Assembly: GCF_023559245.1 (NCBI RefSeq)
Contig: NZ_CP097462.1
Location: 124,001-188,000, forward strand
Direction of reading: 5' to 3'
Length of the DNA stretch: 64,000 nt
DNA from: Sphingomonas sp. KRR8
GTDB taxonomy: Bacteria; Pseudomonadota; Alphaproteobacteria; Sphingomonadales; Sphingomonadaceae
Shown here: positions 1-11,746 of the stretch, in pieces
Layout of the letters: each line of letters begins with the position of its first letter
Position numbering within the stretch: position 1 is the first letter of the stretch
Made by a program: the position numbers and the translations under genes
The notes under the pieces: generated by a model
Told to the model about the DNA's origin: nothing
The model's database searches: none
Seen by the model: only the letters and a program-made list of their open reading frames with translations

Positions 1-9
1 AGGCTCTCC

Positions 10-1332
10 ATGGCGACCGAACTCAAGATGCCCGCCCTGTCTCCCACCATGGAAGAGGGCACGCTGGCCAAGTGGCTGGTGAAGGAAGGCGACTCGGTGA
101 AGAGTGGCGACATCCTGGCCGAGATCGAGACCGACAAGGCGACCATGGAGTTCGAGGCGGTCGACGAGGGCACGGTCGCCAAGATCCTCGTGCCCGAGGG
201 TACGGACGGCGTGAAGGTCGGCACGGCCATCGCGCTGATCGCCGGTGAAGGCGAGGACGTGAGCGCCTCGGCGCCCGCGCCAGCTGCACCCGCACCCGCT
301 CCCGCACCCAAGGCGGAGGCGCCGGCCCCCGCGCCGCAGCCAACGCCAGCGCCCGCCGCAACCGCTCCCGCCCCAGTCGAAACTCCCGCCGCGCCGGCAC
401 GGCCAGCGGAAGGCCACGACGGCGGTGACCGGATCAAGGCCAGCCCGCTCGCCCGGCGCCTTGCGCAGGCGCAGGGCATCGACCTTTCCACCCTGAGCGG
501 AAGCGGCCCGGGCGGCCGGATCGTCCGCGCCGACCTCGGCAAGGCTGCCGGCGGCGCCATGGCTCAGCCGCAGCCGGCCGCTCAGCCCAGCGCTGCTCCC
601 GCGACCGAAGCGGCCGTGCCCGCGCAGCTCTTTACGACCGACATCCCGCACGAGGTCGCCAAGCTCTCCAACATGCGCAAGACGATCGCGCGCCGCCTGA
701 CCGAGGCCAAGCGCGAGATCCCGCACATCTACCTGACGGTGGACGTGCGCCTGGACGCCCTGCTCAAGCTGCGCGGCGAACTCAACGCCAGCCTGGCGGG
801 ACGCGGCGTCAAGCTCAGCGTTAACGACATGCTGATCAAGGCCTTGGCCCTCGCGCTTGAGGCCGTGCCTGAGTGCAACGTCAGCTTCACGCCGGGTGAG
901 CTGATCAAGTACAGCCGGGCCGACATCGCGGTGGCGGTGAGCATCCCGGGCGGCCTGATCACCCCGATCATCAAGGACGCCGCGTCCAAGTCGATGAGCA
1001 AGATCAGCACCGAGATGCACGAGCTCGCCGGCCGCGCCAAGGAAGGCAAGCTGGCACCTGAAGAGTATCAGGGCGGCACCGCGTCCATCAGCAACATGGG
1101 CATGTACGGCATCAAGCAGTTCGACGCCGTCATCAACCCGCCCCAGGCGATGATCCTCGCGGTCGGCGCAGGCGAGAAGCAGCCCTATGTCGTCGGTGAC
1201 GAGCTCACCGTCGCCACCGTGATGAGCGTCACCGGCAGCTTCGACCACCGCGCGATCGACGGCGCCGACGGCGCGCGCCTGATGAAGACGCTCAAGGAAC
1301 TGGTGGAGAACCCGCTGGGGCTGGTGGCGTAA
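10..1332 (+). CDS. pdhC: Pyruvate dehydrogenase E2 (dihydrolipoamide acetyltransferase)
   Basis: This 440-residue protein transfers acetyl groups from lipoamide to CoA in the pyruvate dehydrogenase complex. It has one N-terminal lipoyl domain (about residues 2-78, lipoyl lysine in the ETDKATME motif), a long Ala/Pro linker, a peripheral subunit-binding domain (about 142-178, ASPLARRLA) and the catalytic acyltransferase domain ending in the [13 protein letters not shown] active-site motif (HxxxDG). The ATG lies 9 bases into the window, so E1 genes may lie just upstream. The next gene starts at the base after its stop codon, and lpdA (E3) follows, as in many alphaproteobacterial pdh operons. 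A 2-oxoglutarate E2 is less likely given the single lipoyl domain and this context. Confidence 0.96.
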   Translation: MATELKMPALSPTMEEGTLAKWLVKEGDSVKSGDILAEIETDKATMEFEAVDEGTVAKILVPEGTDGVKVGTAIALIAGEGEDVSASAPAPAAPAPAPAPKAEAPAPAPQPTPAPAATAPAPVETPAAPARPAEGHDGGDRIKASPLARRLAQAQGIDLSTLSGSGPGGRIVRADLGKAAGGAMAQPQPAAQPSAAPATEAAVPAQLFTTDIPHEVAKLSNMRKTIARRLTEAKREIPHIYLTVDVRLDALLKLRGELNASLAGRGVKLSVNDMLIKALALALEAVPECNVSFTPGELIKYSRADIAVAVSIPGGLITPIIKDAASKSMSKISTEMHELAGRAKEGKLAPEEYQGGTASISNMGMYGIKQFDAVINPPQAMILAVGAGEKQPYVVGDELTVATVMSVTGSFDHRAIDGADGARLMKTLKELVENPLGLVA

Positions 1333-1722
1333 ATGCCCGAGGGGCGCACCCCCCTCATCCGCACCACGGCGATGCCGACCGACACCAACCCCTATGGCGG
1401 TGTCTTCGGCGGCTGGCTGATGGGCCAGATGGGGCTGGCCTGCGGGTCCTTCGCCTCGCGGCACAGCGCGGGCAAGGCGATCCTGGTCGCGGCGGATGGA
1501 CTCAGGTTCCCCGGCGCGATGGCGGTGGGGGATGAGCTCAGCGTCTATGTCGAGCTGCTGAAGCAGGGCCGAACCTCGCTGCGGCTCAAGGCCGAGGCGG
1601 TCGGGCGGGCGCGGGACGGGGACGCGGAGACCTTGGTGGCGGAGGGGGAGTTCACCTTTGTCGCCCTTGATGAACACAACAGGCCGCGACCGATCGCGGC
1701 AGAGGAAGTGACCAATGGCTGA
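1333..1722 (+). CDS. Hotdog-fold acyl-CoA thioesterase
   Basis: A 129-residue YciA-like acyl-CoA thioesterase, predicted to hydrolyse acyl-CoA esters in the cytoplasm. The N-terminal segment with MPTDTNPYGGVFGGWLM matches the hotdog thioesterase pattern, where the Asn/Asp after the T-D-T stretch and the G-G-W helix contribute to the active site. The central strand VAADGLRFPGAMAVGD is also typical. It is squeezed between the E2 and E3 genes: its ATG follows the pdhC stop directly and its last 8 bases overlap lpdA, so it is translationally coupled. Its presence inside the pdh operon suggests a role in acyl-CoA balance; the substrate cannot be read from the sequence. Confidence 0.85.
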   Translation: MPEGRTPLIRTTAMPTDTNPYGGVFGGWLMGQMGLACGSFASRHSAGKAILVAADGLRFPGAMAVGDELSVYVELLKQGRTSLRLKAEAVGRARDGDAETLVAEGEFTFVALDEHNRPRPIAAEEVTNG

Positions 1723-3130
1723 GCAATATGACCTGATCGTCCTCGGCTCCGGGCCGGGCGGCTATGTCGCGGCGATCCGCGCGGCGCAGCTCGGGCTCAA
1801 GACCGCCATCGTCGAGCGCGAGAACCTTGGCGGCATCTGCCTCAACTGGGGCTGCATTCCGACCAAGGCGCTGCTCCGCTCGGGCGAGGTCTATCACCAC
1901 ATGAAGCATGCCGAGAGCTTCGGGCTGTCGGCGGGGCAGGTCGGCTTCGACCTCGCCAAGGTGGTGGCGCGCAGCCGGGCGGTGGCCAAGCAGCTCAACC
2001 AAGGCGTCGGCCACCTGATGAAGAAGAACAAGATTGCCGTGCACATGGGCACCGGCAAGCTGACGGGCAAAGGCAAACTGCAGGTGACGCTGAACGCCGG
2101 CGGCACGGCGGATCTGGAGGCGAAGCACATCATCGTCGCCACCGGCGCCCGGGCGCGCGAACTGCCCTTTGCCCAGTCCGACGGCAAGCGCCTCTGGACC
2201 TACCGCCATGCCATGGTCCCGGACTCCATGCCGACGGAGCTGCTGGTGATCGGCTCGGGCGCGATCGGGATCGAGTTCGCCTGCTTCTACAACGACCTCG
2301 GCGCCAAGGTGACCGTGGTCGAGATGGTCGACCGGATCGTTCCCGCCGAGGACGCGGACGTCTCCGCCGCGCTGCAGAAGAGCCTCGAGAAGCAGGGAAT
2401 GACGTTCGTGCTCGGCGCCGGCGTGCAGAGCCTCAAGGCCGATGACACCGGCGTTGCGGCCGAGATCAAGACCAAGGATGGGAAGGTCGCCGCCCAGCGC
2501 TTCAGCCACTGCATCGTCGCGGTCGGGATCGTCCACAACATCGAAGGCATCGGTCTCGAACAGCTCGGCGTCGCGACCGAGCGCGGGCGGATCACCATCG
2601 ACCCTTATGGCCGCACCTCCGTGCCCGGCGTGTGGGCGATCGGCGACGTCACCGGCGCGCCCTGGCTCGCGCACAAGGCCAGCCACGAGGGTATCACCGC
2701 CGCCGAAAGCATTGCCAAGGAACTCGGCAACAAGGACGTGCACCCGCACGTGATGGACCCGACGAACATCCCGGGTTGCACCTACTGCCACCCGCAGGTC
2801 GCCTCCGTCGGCCTCAGCGAAGCCAAGGCCAAGGAGGCCGGCTATGAGGTCCGCGTCGGCAAGTTCCCGGCGATCGGCAACGGCAAGGCCATCGCGCTCG
2901 GAGAAACCGAGGGGTTCATCAAGACCGTGTTCGACGCCAAGACGGGCGAGCTGCTCGGCGCGCACATGATCGGCGCCGAAGTGACCGAGCTCATCCAGGG
3001 CTATACGGTCGGCAAGACGGCGGAACTGGTGGAGGAGGATTTCATCAATACCATCTACCCGCACCCGACCCTGTCCGAGATGATGCACGAGAGCGTCCTC
3101 GCCGCCTATCACCGGGTGCTGCACATCTAG
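1715..3130 (+). CDS. lpdA: Dihydrolipoamide dehydrogenase (E3)
   Basis: This 471-residue FAD enzyme reoxidises dihydrolipoamide with NAD+ in the 2-oxoacid dehydrogenase complexes. Visible are the N-terminal FAD-binding GSGPGGYVAA motif, the redox-active disulfide in GGICLNWGCIPTKAL, the NAD-binding GSGAIGIEF motif, the second FAD contact in WAIGDVTGAPWLAHKA and the C-terminal dimer-interface active-site motif YPHPTLSEMMHE. Length is normal for the family. It overlaps the thioesterase gene by 8 bases and is the last gene of the pdhC-thioesterase-lpdA unit. The CNWGCIPT-type active site separates it from glutathione and mercuric reductases. Confidence 0.97.
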   Translation: MAEQYDLIVLGSGPGGYVAAIRAAQLGLKTAIVERENLGGICLNWGCIPTKALLRSGEVYHHMKHAESFGLSAGQVGFDLAKVVARSRAVAKQLNQGVGHLMKKNKIAVHMGTGKLTGKGKLQVTLNAGGTADLEAKHIIVATGARARELPFAQSDGKRLWTYRHAMVPDSMPTELLVIGSGAIGIEFACFYNDLGAKVTVVEMVDRIVPAEDADVSAALQKSLEKQGMTFVLGAGVQSLKADDTGVAAEIKTKDGKVAAQRFSHCIVAVGIVHNIEGIGLEQLGVATERGRITIDPYGRTSVPGVWAIGDVTGAPWLAHKASHEGITAAESIAKELGNKDVHPHVMDPTNIPGCTYCHPQVASVGLSEAKAKEAGYEVRVGKFPAIGNGKAIALGETEGFIKTVFDAKTGELLGAHMIGAEVTELIQGYTVGKTAELVEEDFINTIYPHPTLSEMMHESVLAAYHRVLHI

Positions 3131-3189
3131 GGGAACGAGCGCGCAGCACGGCGGGTTTGTAGATGGGATACTGACGACGGAGACGACCC

Positions 3190-3594
3190 ATGAAGCGCGG
3201 CTTTTGCGACGACCTCGAAGAACTGACCATCGCCAACAACGACTTCCGCCGCGTGCTCTACACGGGCGAGCACCTGCAGCTCGTGCTCATGAGCCTCGCG
3301 GTCGGTGAGGAGATCGGCGAGGAAGTGCACGAGGACCGCGACCAGTTCTTCCGCTTCGAGGAAGGCGAGGGCGTGGTCGTCATCGACGGCAAGGAAAATG
3401 CCGTTAAGGAGGACATGGCTGTCATCGTCCCCGCCGGCGCCCGCCACAATGTGAAGAACACCACCGACGAGCCGCTGCAATTCTACACGCTCTACGGTCC
3501 GCCCGATCACAAGGACAAGACCGTCCACAAAGACAAGGCGCAAGCGCAGCGTGACCACGACAATGACGAGTGGGACGGCAAGACCACCGAATAA
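3190..3594 (+). CDS. Small cupin-domain protein
   Basis: A 134-residue single-domain cupin. The core contains the two conserved cupin blocks: a first metal-binding motif around residues 36-50 (EEVHEDRDQFFRFEEG, with His and Glu ligands) and a second around 79-85 (VPAGARHNV, His ligand). The C-terminal tail is short, charged and rich in Lys, His and Asp, and is probably disordered. It starts 59 bases after lpdA and is followed by a divergently unrelated MerR-type gene. Enzymatic function is unknown; cupins of this size can be isomerases, dioxygenases or sugar-binding proteins. Confidence 0.8.
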   Translation: MKRGFCDDLEELTIANNDFRRVLYTGEHLQLVLMSLAVGEEIGEEVHEDRDQFFRFEEGEGVVVIDGKENAVKEDMAVIVPAGARHNVKNTTDEPLQFYTLYGPPDHKDKTVHKDKAQAQRDHDNDEWDGKTTE

Positions 3595-3613
3595 AGGCAG
3601 CGCATTTTCCCGC

Positions 3614-3644
3614 TTGAAGTTGACCTAACGTCAAGCGCTACAGC
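3614..3644 (+). promoter_or_regulatory. MerR-type promoter with 19-bp spacer and dyad operator
   Basis: A -35 element TTGAAG (3614-3619) and a -10-like TACAGC (3639-3644) are separated by 19 bp, the over-long spacer typical of MerR-family promoters. Inside the spacer lies the dyad TTGAC-CTAAC-GTCAA (3620-3634). The regulator's ATG at 3651 is only 6 bases past the -10, so the mRNA is probably leaderless. The site predicts autoregulation of the adjacent MerR/TipAS gene. Confidence 0.6.
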
Positions 3645-3650
3645 GGTGCC

Positions 3651-4421
3651 ATGACCGCACCGCTCGACATCCGCGACGTTGCCCGCCGCACCGGGCTCAC
3701 CAGCCGTGCGCTCCGCTTCTATGAGTCGCGCGGTCTGGTGACGCCCTTGCGCACCCACAGCGGCCGCCGGCTCTACGGAACCGCCGAGCTCGAGCAGCTC
3801 AACCGGGTGCTGGCGCTCAAGCGCGCCGGCCTCACCCTGGCCCAGATCGAGAAGCTGACCAGGGGCAAGAGCCTTCCGCTTGCCGCGCTCATCGAGGCGC
3901 AACTGGCGGTCATCGCCGAGCGCACAGTGGAGCTCGCCAGGGCGCGGGCGCTACTGCTCTCCATCAAGTCACGCATCGACCGCGGCGAGCCCGTCGACGC
4001 CGAGACCTTCTGCTCGCTCATCCGACATGAGGAACTGACCATGAGCAAGGAACAATGGGATCAGCTGTCCGACCGCTACCTCACCGACGAGCAGAAGGCG
4101 GACTTCGCGGCCAGTCAGCAACAGGTCCCGGCCGACTTCGACCAAGCCGCGTACAGCGCCAAGTGGGCCGCCCTCGGCCAGCGTGCCAAGGCCGCCATTC
4201 CGTTCGGCGCCGACAGCCCGGAGGCGCAGGCAATCTATGACGAGTGGCAGGAGCTGCTGGCACCCTTCAAGGCCGTGGCAACGCCCGGAATGATGGCGGG
4301 CGTCACCACCATGTACGAGAAGATGGACGAGTGGCAATCCGAGCCGAACGCGCCTTTTCCCGGCTTCGACGCCGACACCTTCCGCTTCATCCAGGAAGTG
4401 GGACGCAGTCGGCGCGGCTGA
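3651..4421 (+). CDS. MerR-family regulator with TipAS ligand-binding domain
   Basis: A 256-residue transcriptional regulator. Residues 7-75 form a MerR winged helix-turn-helix (VARRTGLTSRALRFYESRGLV, then RRLYGTAELEQL), followed by a coiled-coil dimerisation helix (about 80-115). Residues about 125-250 match the TipAS/antibiotic-recognition fold (EQWDQLSDRYL, then a helical bundle). TipAL proteins bind thiopeptides and other multidrug ligands in a deep pocket and activate transcription by untwisting a 19-bp spacer promoter; just such a promoter lies immediately upstream. No obvious effector gene is adjacent, as rpsL follows on the same strand after 249 bp. The ligand is unknown. Confidence 0.85.
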   Translation: MTAPLDIRDVARRTGLTSRALRFYESRGLVTPLRTHSGRRLYGTAELEQLNRVLALKRAGLTLAQIEKLTRGKSLPLAALIEAQLAVIAERTVELARARALLLSIKSRIDRGEPVDAETFCSLIRHEELTMSKEQWDQLSDRYLTDEQKADFAASQQQVPADFDQAAYSAKWAALGQRAKAAIPFGADSPEAQAIYDEWQELLAPFKAVATPGMMAGVTTMYEKMDEWQSEPNAPFPGFDADTFRFIQEVGRSRRG

Positions 4422-4470
4422 GTGGCGGCGGCGGGCGGGGCCGCCATGCGCCGCCCGCTTGCCTGCGCCG

Positions 4471-4499
4471 TTGACCTGAGCCCGGGCGCTCTGTATTGG
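4471..4499 (+). promoter_or_regulatory. Candidate promoter of the str operon
   Basis: TTGACC (4471-4476) and TATTGG (4494-4499) are separated by 17 bp, about 170 bp upstream of rpsL. The -35 is good and the -10 weak. The 249-bp region 4422-4670 has no gene and would hold the str-operon leader. Confidence 0.4.
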
Positions 4500-4670
4500 G
4501 CCGCTCGTCCGCGCCGCCTGGCGAGTCATTGCCGATGGGGCGGACAGAGCTGAACATTGTGCTGTTTCAATCCGCGAGACGGCCGGCGACCCTTGGGTCA
4601 GCCGGCCTTCGCGCTTGAAGGGTACAAAGTAACCGCCGGGTCTTCCGGCACTGTAAAGGTGAAGGGCTTC

Positions 4671-5042
4671 ATGCCAACGATCAACCAGCTGATCCGCAAG
4701 GGTCGCGAGCCGCAGAAGGCCAAGTCCAAGGTCCCTGCGATGGAGCAGAACCCGCAAAAGCGCGGCGTCTGCACCCGTGTCTACACCACGACCCCGAAGA
4801 AGCCGAACTCGGCGCTGCGCAAGGTGGCCAAGGTCCGCCTGACCAACAGCCGCGAAGTCATCAGCTACATTCCGGGTGAGGGCCACAACCTGCAGGAGCA
4901 CAGCGTCGTGCTGATCCGCGGCGGCCGTGTGCGCGACCTTCCGGGTGTGCGCTATCACGTGCTTCGCGGCGTGCTCGACACGCAGGGCGTGAAGGACCGC
5001 AAGCAGAGCCGTTCCAAGTACGGCGCCAAGCGGCCCAAGTAA
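4671..5042 (+). CDS. rpsL: 30S ribosomal protein S12
   Basis: The 123-residue S12 protein is a decoding-centre component of the 30S subunit. The ATG at 4671 gives the standard N-terminus [12 protein letters not shown]; an in-frame extension to 4557 lacks family support. The conserved [18 protein letters not shown] block contains the lysine (K42/K43 region) whose mutation gives streptomycin resistance, and it is wild-type here, as is the second site [13 protein letters not shown] (K88/P90 region). First gene of the str operon; rpsG follows after 60 bp. Confidence 0.97.
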   Translation: MPTINQLIRKGREPQKAKSKVPAMEQNPQKRGVCTRVYTTTPKKPNSALRKVAKVRLTNSREVISYIPGEGHNLQEHSVVLIRGGRVRDLPGVRYHVLRGVLDTQGVKDRKQSRSKYGAKRPK

Positions 5043-5102
5043 GCTGATCGTTGGCCGCGCCGCGATCAGACGCAGGCGCGCCGCTCAAGAAGGAATAATC
5101 CT

Positions 5103-5573
5103 ATGTCCCGTCGTCGTCGCCCAGAGAAGCGCGAGATCCTCCCCGATCCGAAGTTCGGGGACATCACGCTGTCCAAGTTCATGAATTCCGTCATGCTCGA
5201 CGGCAAGAAGTCGGTCGCCGAGAGCATCGTTTATGGCGCGCTCGACAATGTCGAAGCTCGCTTGAAGCGTCAGCCGCTGGACGTGTTCCACGAGGCGCTC
5301 AACAATGTCCGTCCGGGCATCGAGGTCCGCAGCCGCCGTGTCGGCGGTGCGACCTACCAGGTGCCGGTCGAGGTCCGTGACGTCCGCGCGCAGGCGCTGG
5401 CGATCCGCTGGCTGATCACCGCCGCGCGCTCGCGCTCGGAAAAGACCATGGCCGGCCGCCTCTCGGGTGAGTTGATGGACGCCGCGCAGAACCGCGGCAA
5501 CGCCGTCAAGAAGCGCGAAGACACGCACCGCATGGCCGAAGCGAACCGCGCCTTCAGCCACTACCGCTGGTAA
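5103..5573 (+). CDS. rpsG: 30S ribosomal protein S7
   Basis: The 156-residue S7 nucleates assembly of the 30S head by binding the 3' major domain of 16S rRNA. The N-terminus [12 protein letters not shown] and the central [13 protein letters not shown] beta-hairpin are family signatures, and the length is normal. An AAGGA Shine-Dalgarno stands shortly before the ATG. It lies between rpsL and fusA, the classic str order. Confidence 0.97.
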   Translation: MSRRRRPEKREILPDPKFGDITLSKFMNSVMLDGKKSVAESIVYGALDNVEARLKRQPLDVFHEALNNVRPGIEVRSRRVGGATYQVPVEVRDVRAQALAIRWLITAARSRSEKTMAGRLSGELMDAAQNRGNAVKKREDTHRMAEANRAFSHYRW

Positions 5574-5643
5574 AAACCATACCTATATTGTGGGGGAGCG
5601 GGCGCTTGGCCTGCCCCCCACATCGCTAAGGAAGATCACGATC

Positions 5644-7737
<2,094 letters not shown>

Positions 7738-7809
7738 CCGATTTTTTGACGCTAAGGGCGCGCTCGCACTGGGCGGGCCGCCCATTTTGAACCCAAGAAG
7801 AGGCGTAAC

Positions 7810-9000
7810 ATGGCGAAGGCGAAATTCGAGCGGAACAAGCCGCACTGCAACATCGGGACCATCGGTCACGTCGACCATGGCAAGACCTCGCTGACGGCGG
7901 CGATCACCAAGGTGCTGGCCAAGACCGGCGGTGGTGTTGCGGTTGACTTCGCGAACATCGACAAGGCGCCGGAAGAGCGCGAGCGCGGCATCACCATCTC
8001 GACGGCGCACGTCGAGTATGAAACCGCCAACCGCCACTACGCGCACGTCGATTGCCCGGGTCACGCCGACTATGTGAAGAACATGATCACCGGTGCGGCC
8101 CAGATGGACGGCGCGATCCTGGTCGTGTCGGCCGCTGACGGCCCGATGCCGCAGACCAAGGAGCACATCCTGCTCGCGGCGCAGGTCGGCGTTCCGACCA
8201 TGGTGGTCTTCCTCAACAAGGTCGACCAGGTTGACGATCCCGAGCTGCTCGAGCTGGTCGAGCTCGAAATCCGCGAGGAGCTCTCCAAGCGCGGCTTCGA
8301 CGGCGACAACATTCCGATCGTTGCCGGTTCGGCGCTTGCGGTCCTCGAGGACAGCAACGAGGAGATCGGCGAGAAGGCGATCCTCAAGCTGATGCAGGCC
8401 GTCGACGACTGGATCCCGCAGCCGGAGCGTCCGCTGGACAAGCCGTTCCTGATGCCGATCGAGGACGTGTTCTCGATCTCGGGCCGCGGCACCGTCGTGA
8501 CCGGCCGCGTCGAGACCGGCGTCGTCAAGGTTGGCGAGGAAGTCGAGATCGTCGGCATCAAGGACACTCAGAAGACCGTCGTCACCGGCGTCGAGATGTT
8601 CCGCAAGCTGCTCGATCAGGGCCAGGCCGGCGACAACATCGGCGCGCTGATCCGCGGTATCGCTCGTGACGACGTCGAGCGTGGTCAGGTCCTGTGCAAG
8701 CCGGGCTCGATCACTCCGCACACCGATTTCCAGGCCGAGGTCTACGTCCTCAGCAAGGATGAGGGTGGCCGTCACACGCCGTTCTTCGCCAACTACCGTC
8801 CGCAGTTCTACTTCCGGACCACGGACGTCACCGGCGAAGTCCAGCTGCCCGAGGGCACCGAGATGGTCATGCCGGGCGACAACGTCTCGCTGGGCGTGAA
8901 GCTGATCGCCCCGATCGCCATGGACACCGGCCTGCGCTTCGCGATCCGCGAAGGTGGCCGCACCGTCGGCGCCGGCGTGGTGGGCAACATCACCAAGTAG
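7810..9000 (+). CDS. tuf: Elongation factor Tu
   Basis: The 396-residue EF-Tu delivers aminoacyl-tRNA to the ribosome as a GTP complex. Visible motifs are G1 [11 protein letters not shown], switch [12 protein letters not shown]4 NKVDQVDD and the domain II/III boundary typical of bacterial EF-Tu. It is followed by a strong terminator, so the str unit ends here even though the S10 genes follow on the same strand. Many relatives carry a second tuf copy elsewhere; whether this genome does is not visible. Confidence 0.97.
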   Translation: MAKAKFERNKPHCNIGTIGHVDHGKTSLTAAITKVLAKTGGGVAVDFANIDKAPEERERGITISTAHVEYETANRHYAHVDCPGHADYVKNMITGAAQMDGAILVVSAADGPMPQTKEHILLAAQVGVPTMVVFLNKVDQVDDPELLELVELEIREELSKRGFDGDNIPIVAGSALAVLEDSNEEIGEKAILKLMQAVDDWIPQPERPLDKPFLMPIEDVFSISGRGTVVTGRVETGVVKVGEEVEIVGIKDTQKTVVTGVEMFRKLLDQGQAGDNIGALIRGIARDDVERGQVLCKPGSITPHTDFQAEVYVLSKDEGGRHTPFFANYRPQFYFRTTDVTGEVQLPEGTEMVMPGDNVSLGVKLIAPIAMDTGLRFAIREGGRTVGAGVVGNITK

Positions 9001-9034
9001 ACTTTCGCCGCTTTTGAGCGGAGGAACGACAGAG

Positions 9035-9066
9035 GGCCCGGCACTCGCAAGAGTGTCGGGCCTTTT
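9035..9066 (+). terminator. Rho-independent terminator after tuf
   Basis: A 12-bp stem (GGCCCGGCACTC, 9035-9046, with GAGTGTCGGGCC, 9051-9062; one G-U pair), a GCAA tetraloop and a TTTT run at 9063-9066. It closes the str operon. Confidence 0.9.
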
Positions 9067-9528
9067 GCTGTGGTCCGCAGTAATGGGCATCTGGCGGGCG
9101 GCGCGGGGGCCTTGAACAATAGGACTTCTCCTGCTTGGCTCCTGAGGCGAAGGGTCCATCGCCGCTCGCCTCGGAGAGGCCCCGTTCAAGGGTCACGGCA
9201 GGTCACGCCAGGGAAACTTGGAAACTTGTCGTGCAGCGCTTCGGGTCGGCGGAAATCCCCCAAGAGCGGGCAAGTGCCCCCACGCTCGAGCGACCCTCAC
9301 GAGGGAAACTTCGTGATCACGCGAACGGTTATGGTGCCGCTGGGCTTCACAGGGCTTGATCCTGCCGCCAACCGTCTGTAGAGGCGCCTCCACAGACGGA
9401 GATTCGTCACCGTCGAAAAATTCTTAGCGTTGAGGTCGTCCGCCTCGGGAAACCGGGAATAGGCGGGTGCGGCCTCTTGTTGTTCGGGCTGGCAACGGCC
9501 CGGTGGCTCTTTCGCATCGGTAGTGGAT
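9067..9528 (+). other. Long untranslated region upstream of the S10 operon
   Basis: About 460 bases between the tuf terminator and rpsJ carry no convincing coding sequence. Short reading frames on both strands do not resemble proteins. The stretch must hold the S10 promoter and leader; TTGATC (9357-9362) is a possible -35. Its most striking element is the 28-bp palindrome listed separately. No tRNA cloverleaf was found. Confidence 0.55.
9372..9399. repeat. 28-bp near-perfect palindrome upstream of rpsJ
   Basis: Arms CCGTCTGT (9372-9379) and ACAGACGG (9392-9399) enclose the self-complementary decamer GAGGCGCCTC (9381-9390); only one base pair, A9380 against C9391, breaks full symmetry. It is not followed by a T-run, so it is not a normal terminator. 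It may be a dimeric-repressor operator or an RNA leader hairpin for ribosomal feedback control. Confidence 0.6.
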
Positions 9529-9840
<312 letters not shown>

Positions 9841-10006
9841 GGGCCTGCGTGCAGCGGTTGAATCGCTTCTGAGGCGATCCTGCGGCGCAACTTATAAGGG
9901 ATACCGCGGGCGGTCCTGTTCCAGGACCATCCGGTCTGCGTCCCCCGCTTTCCGCCTTCAGGTGGAAATAGCCCAAGCGGGGCACGCATCACATTTTGGG
10001 CTGCAC

Positions 10007-10031
10007 GCCCGTTCTCTTCTGGGGAACGGGC
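10007..10031 (+). promoter_or_regulatory. Hairpin in the rpsJ-rplC leader
   Basis: The 213-bp gap between rpsJ and rplC contains an 8-bp stem GCCCGTTC (10007-10014) / GAACGGGC (10024-10031), which ends about 20 bases before the rplC ATG at 10054. A further AGCCCA/TGGGCT pairing lies just upstream (about 9970-10002), and a TTATAA -10-like element is at 9892-9897. The rest of the operon has almost no gaps, so this is a candidate internal promoter or regulatory leader. Confidence 0.4.
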
Positions 10032-10053
10032 CTCTGTTTGGGAGTGACTGATC

Positions 10054-10800
10054 ATGCGCACTGGCGTGATCGCGAAGAAAGTAGGAATGACCCGCCTGTT
10101 CCAGGCAGACGGTCGGCACGTGCCGGTCACCGTTCTGCAGTTGGAGGGGTTGCAGGTCGTCGGCCGCCGCGAGGCCGATCGTGATGGATATACCGCCGTT
10201 CAGCTCGGCGCCGGCACGGCCAAGGCGAAGAATGTCGCCAAGCCGCAGCGTGGCGCCTTCGGCAAGGCCGAAGTCGAGCTGAAGGCCAAGGTCGCCGAAT
10301 TCCGGGTTGCCGAGGATGCGCTCCTCGACCTCGGTTCGGAGATCACCGCCGACCATTTCGTCACCGGGCAGCTGGTCGACATCTCGGGCGTCACTCAGGG
10401 CAAGGGCTTCGCCGGCGCCATGAAGCGCTGGGGCTTCGGTGGTCTGCGCGCTACCCACGGCGTGTCCGTGTCGCACCGTTCGCACGGTTCGACCGGTAAC
10501 CGCCAGGATCCGGGCCGCGTCTTCAAGAACAAGAAGATGGCCGGCCACATGGGCGCTCGCAACCGCACCCAGCAGAACCTCGAGATCGTCCGCACGGACG
10601 CCGACCGTGGCCTGCTGTTCGTCAAGGGTTCGGTCCCCGGTCATAAGGGCAGCTGGCTGACCGTTCAGGACGCCGTGAAGCTTCCGCGCAACGACACCGC
10701 GCCGTATCCGGCCGGTCTCCGCCAGGCGGCCCAGCAGAACAACAACGCCGACGTGAGCGCCGACAACTCGGTCGCCGCTGACGAGAGCACGGAAGGCTAA
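10054..10800 (+). CDS. rplC: 50S ribosomal protein L3
   Basis: The 248-residue L3 is an early-assembly 50S protein reaching the peptidyl-transferase centre. The N-terminus [16 protein letters not shown] and the [13 protein letters not shown] loop are diagnostic; the glutamine in NRQDPGRV corresponds to the site methylated by PrmB in other proteobacteria. After about residue 220 there is an Asn/Asp/Ala-rich acidic tail, longer than in E. coli L3 (209 aa) and likely disordered. rplD follows after 3 bases. Confidence 0.96.
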   Translation: MRTGVIAKKVGMTRLFQADGRHVPVTVLQLEGLQVVGRREADRDGYTAVQLGAGTAKAKNVAKPQRGAFGKAEVELKAKVAEFRVAEDALLDLGSEITADHFVTGQLVDISGVTQGKGFAGAMKRWGFGGLRATHGVSVSHRSHGSTGNRQDPGRVFKNKKMAGHMGARNRTQQNLEIVRTDADRGLLFVKGSVPGHKGSWLTVQDAVKLPRNDTAPYPAGLRQAAQQNNNADVSADNSVAADESTEG

Positions 10801-10803
10801 GCG

Positions 10804-11430
10804 ATGAAGGTCGAAGTCAAGACCCTGGACGCGCAAGGCAGCGGCGACCTGGAGCTCAACGATGCCGTGTTCGGTGTCGAGCCCCGCGCCGATATCCTGC
10901 ACCGCGTGGTCACCTGGCAGCTGGTCAACCGCCGCGCCCCCGCCCGCGCCACCCGCGAGCGCTCGGACGTGGCCCGTACAGGCAAGAAGTTTGGTCGCCA
11001 GAAGGGCGGCGGTACCGCTCGTCACGGCGATCGCCGCGCGCCGATCTTCATCGGCGGTGGTAAGGCCCACGGCGCCCGTGCCCGGGTGTTCAGCGCTTCG
11101 CTGAACAAGAAGGTTCGCGCGCTTGGCCTCCGCATGGCGCTGTCGAGCAAGGCTCGTGACGGTCAGCTGATCGTCATCGACAACCTGGATGTGCCGGAAG
11201 GCAAGACCAGGGCGTTGCACGAGCGGCTGGGCAAGCTCGGTTTCGGTAAGACCGCGCTGGTGATCGACGGTGACGCGCTCAACGTCAGTTTCGCTCGCGC
11301 TTCGTCGAACCTGGGCATGATCAACCTGCTCCCGGCGATCGGTGCCAACGTCTACGACATCATGCGCCACGAGACCCTGGTCCTGACCAAGGCCGCGGTC
11401 GAGAAGCTGGAGGCCCGCTTCAATGGCTAA
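10804..11430 (+). CDS. rplD: 50S ribosomal protein L4
   Basis: The 208-residue L4 lines the peptide exit tunnel and, in gammaproteobacteria, represses its own S10 operon. The tunnel loop is seen in [19 protein letters not shown] (about residues 58-77). Its stop overlaps the start of rplW by 8 bases, indicating coupled translation. Whether L4 feedback acts here is unknown, although structured leader regions stand before rpsJ and rplC. Confidence 0.96.
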   Translation: MKVEVKTLDAQGSGDLELNDAVFGVEPRADILHRVVTWQLVNRRAPARATRERSDVARTGKKFGRQKGGGTARHGDRRAPIFIGGGKAHGARARVFSASLNKKVRALGLRMALSSKARDGQLIVIDNLDVPEGKTRALHERLGKLGFGKTALVIDGDALNVSFARASSNLGMINLLPAIGANVYDIMRHETLVLTKAAVEKLEARFNG

Positions 11431-11746
11431 GCAGCCGGAAACCAAGGCGATCGACAATCGCCATTACGACGTCGTGCTGACGCCGCACATTACCGAGAAG
11501 TCGACCATGCTCTCCGAGCATAACGCGGTCGTTTTCAAGGTCGCGCCGACGGCTTCCAAGCCGCAGATCAAGGCTGCGGTCGAGGCGCTGTTCGGGGTCA
11601 CCGTGACGGGCGTCAACACCATCGTCCAGAAGGGCAAGTCGAAGCGCTGGAAGGGAAAGCCCTATCAGCGCTCGGATGTGAAGAAGGCGGTCGTTACCCT
11701 CGCTGAGGGCCAGTCGATCGACGTCACCGAAGGGGCTCGGGGCTAA
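11423..11746 (+). CDS. rplW: 50S ribosomal protein L23
   Basis: The 107-residue L23 sits at the tunnel exit and docks trigger factor and SRP. The [18 protein letters not shown] start of the fold and the [15 protein letters not shown] loop are typical. It overlaps rplD by 8 bases, and its final base is shared with the rplB ATG (TAATG). Confidence 0.95.
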   Translation: MAKQPETKAIDNRHYDVVLTPHITEKSTMLSEHNAVVFKVAPTASKPQIKAAVEALFGVTVTGVNTIVQKGKSKRWKGKPYQRSDVKKAVVTLAEGQSIDVTEGARG

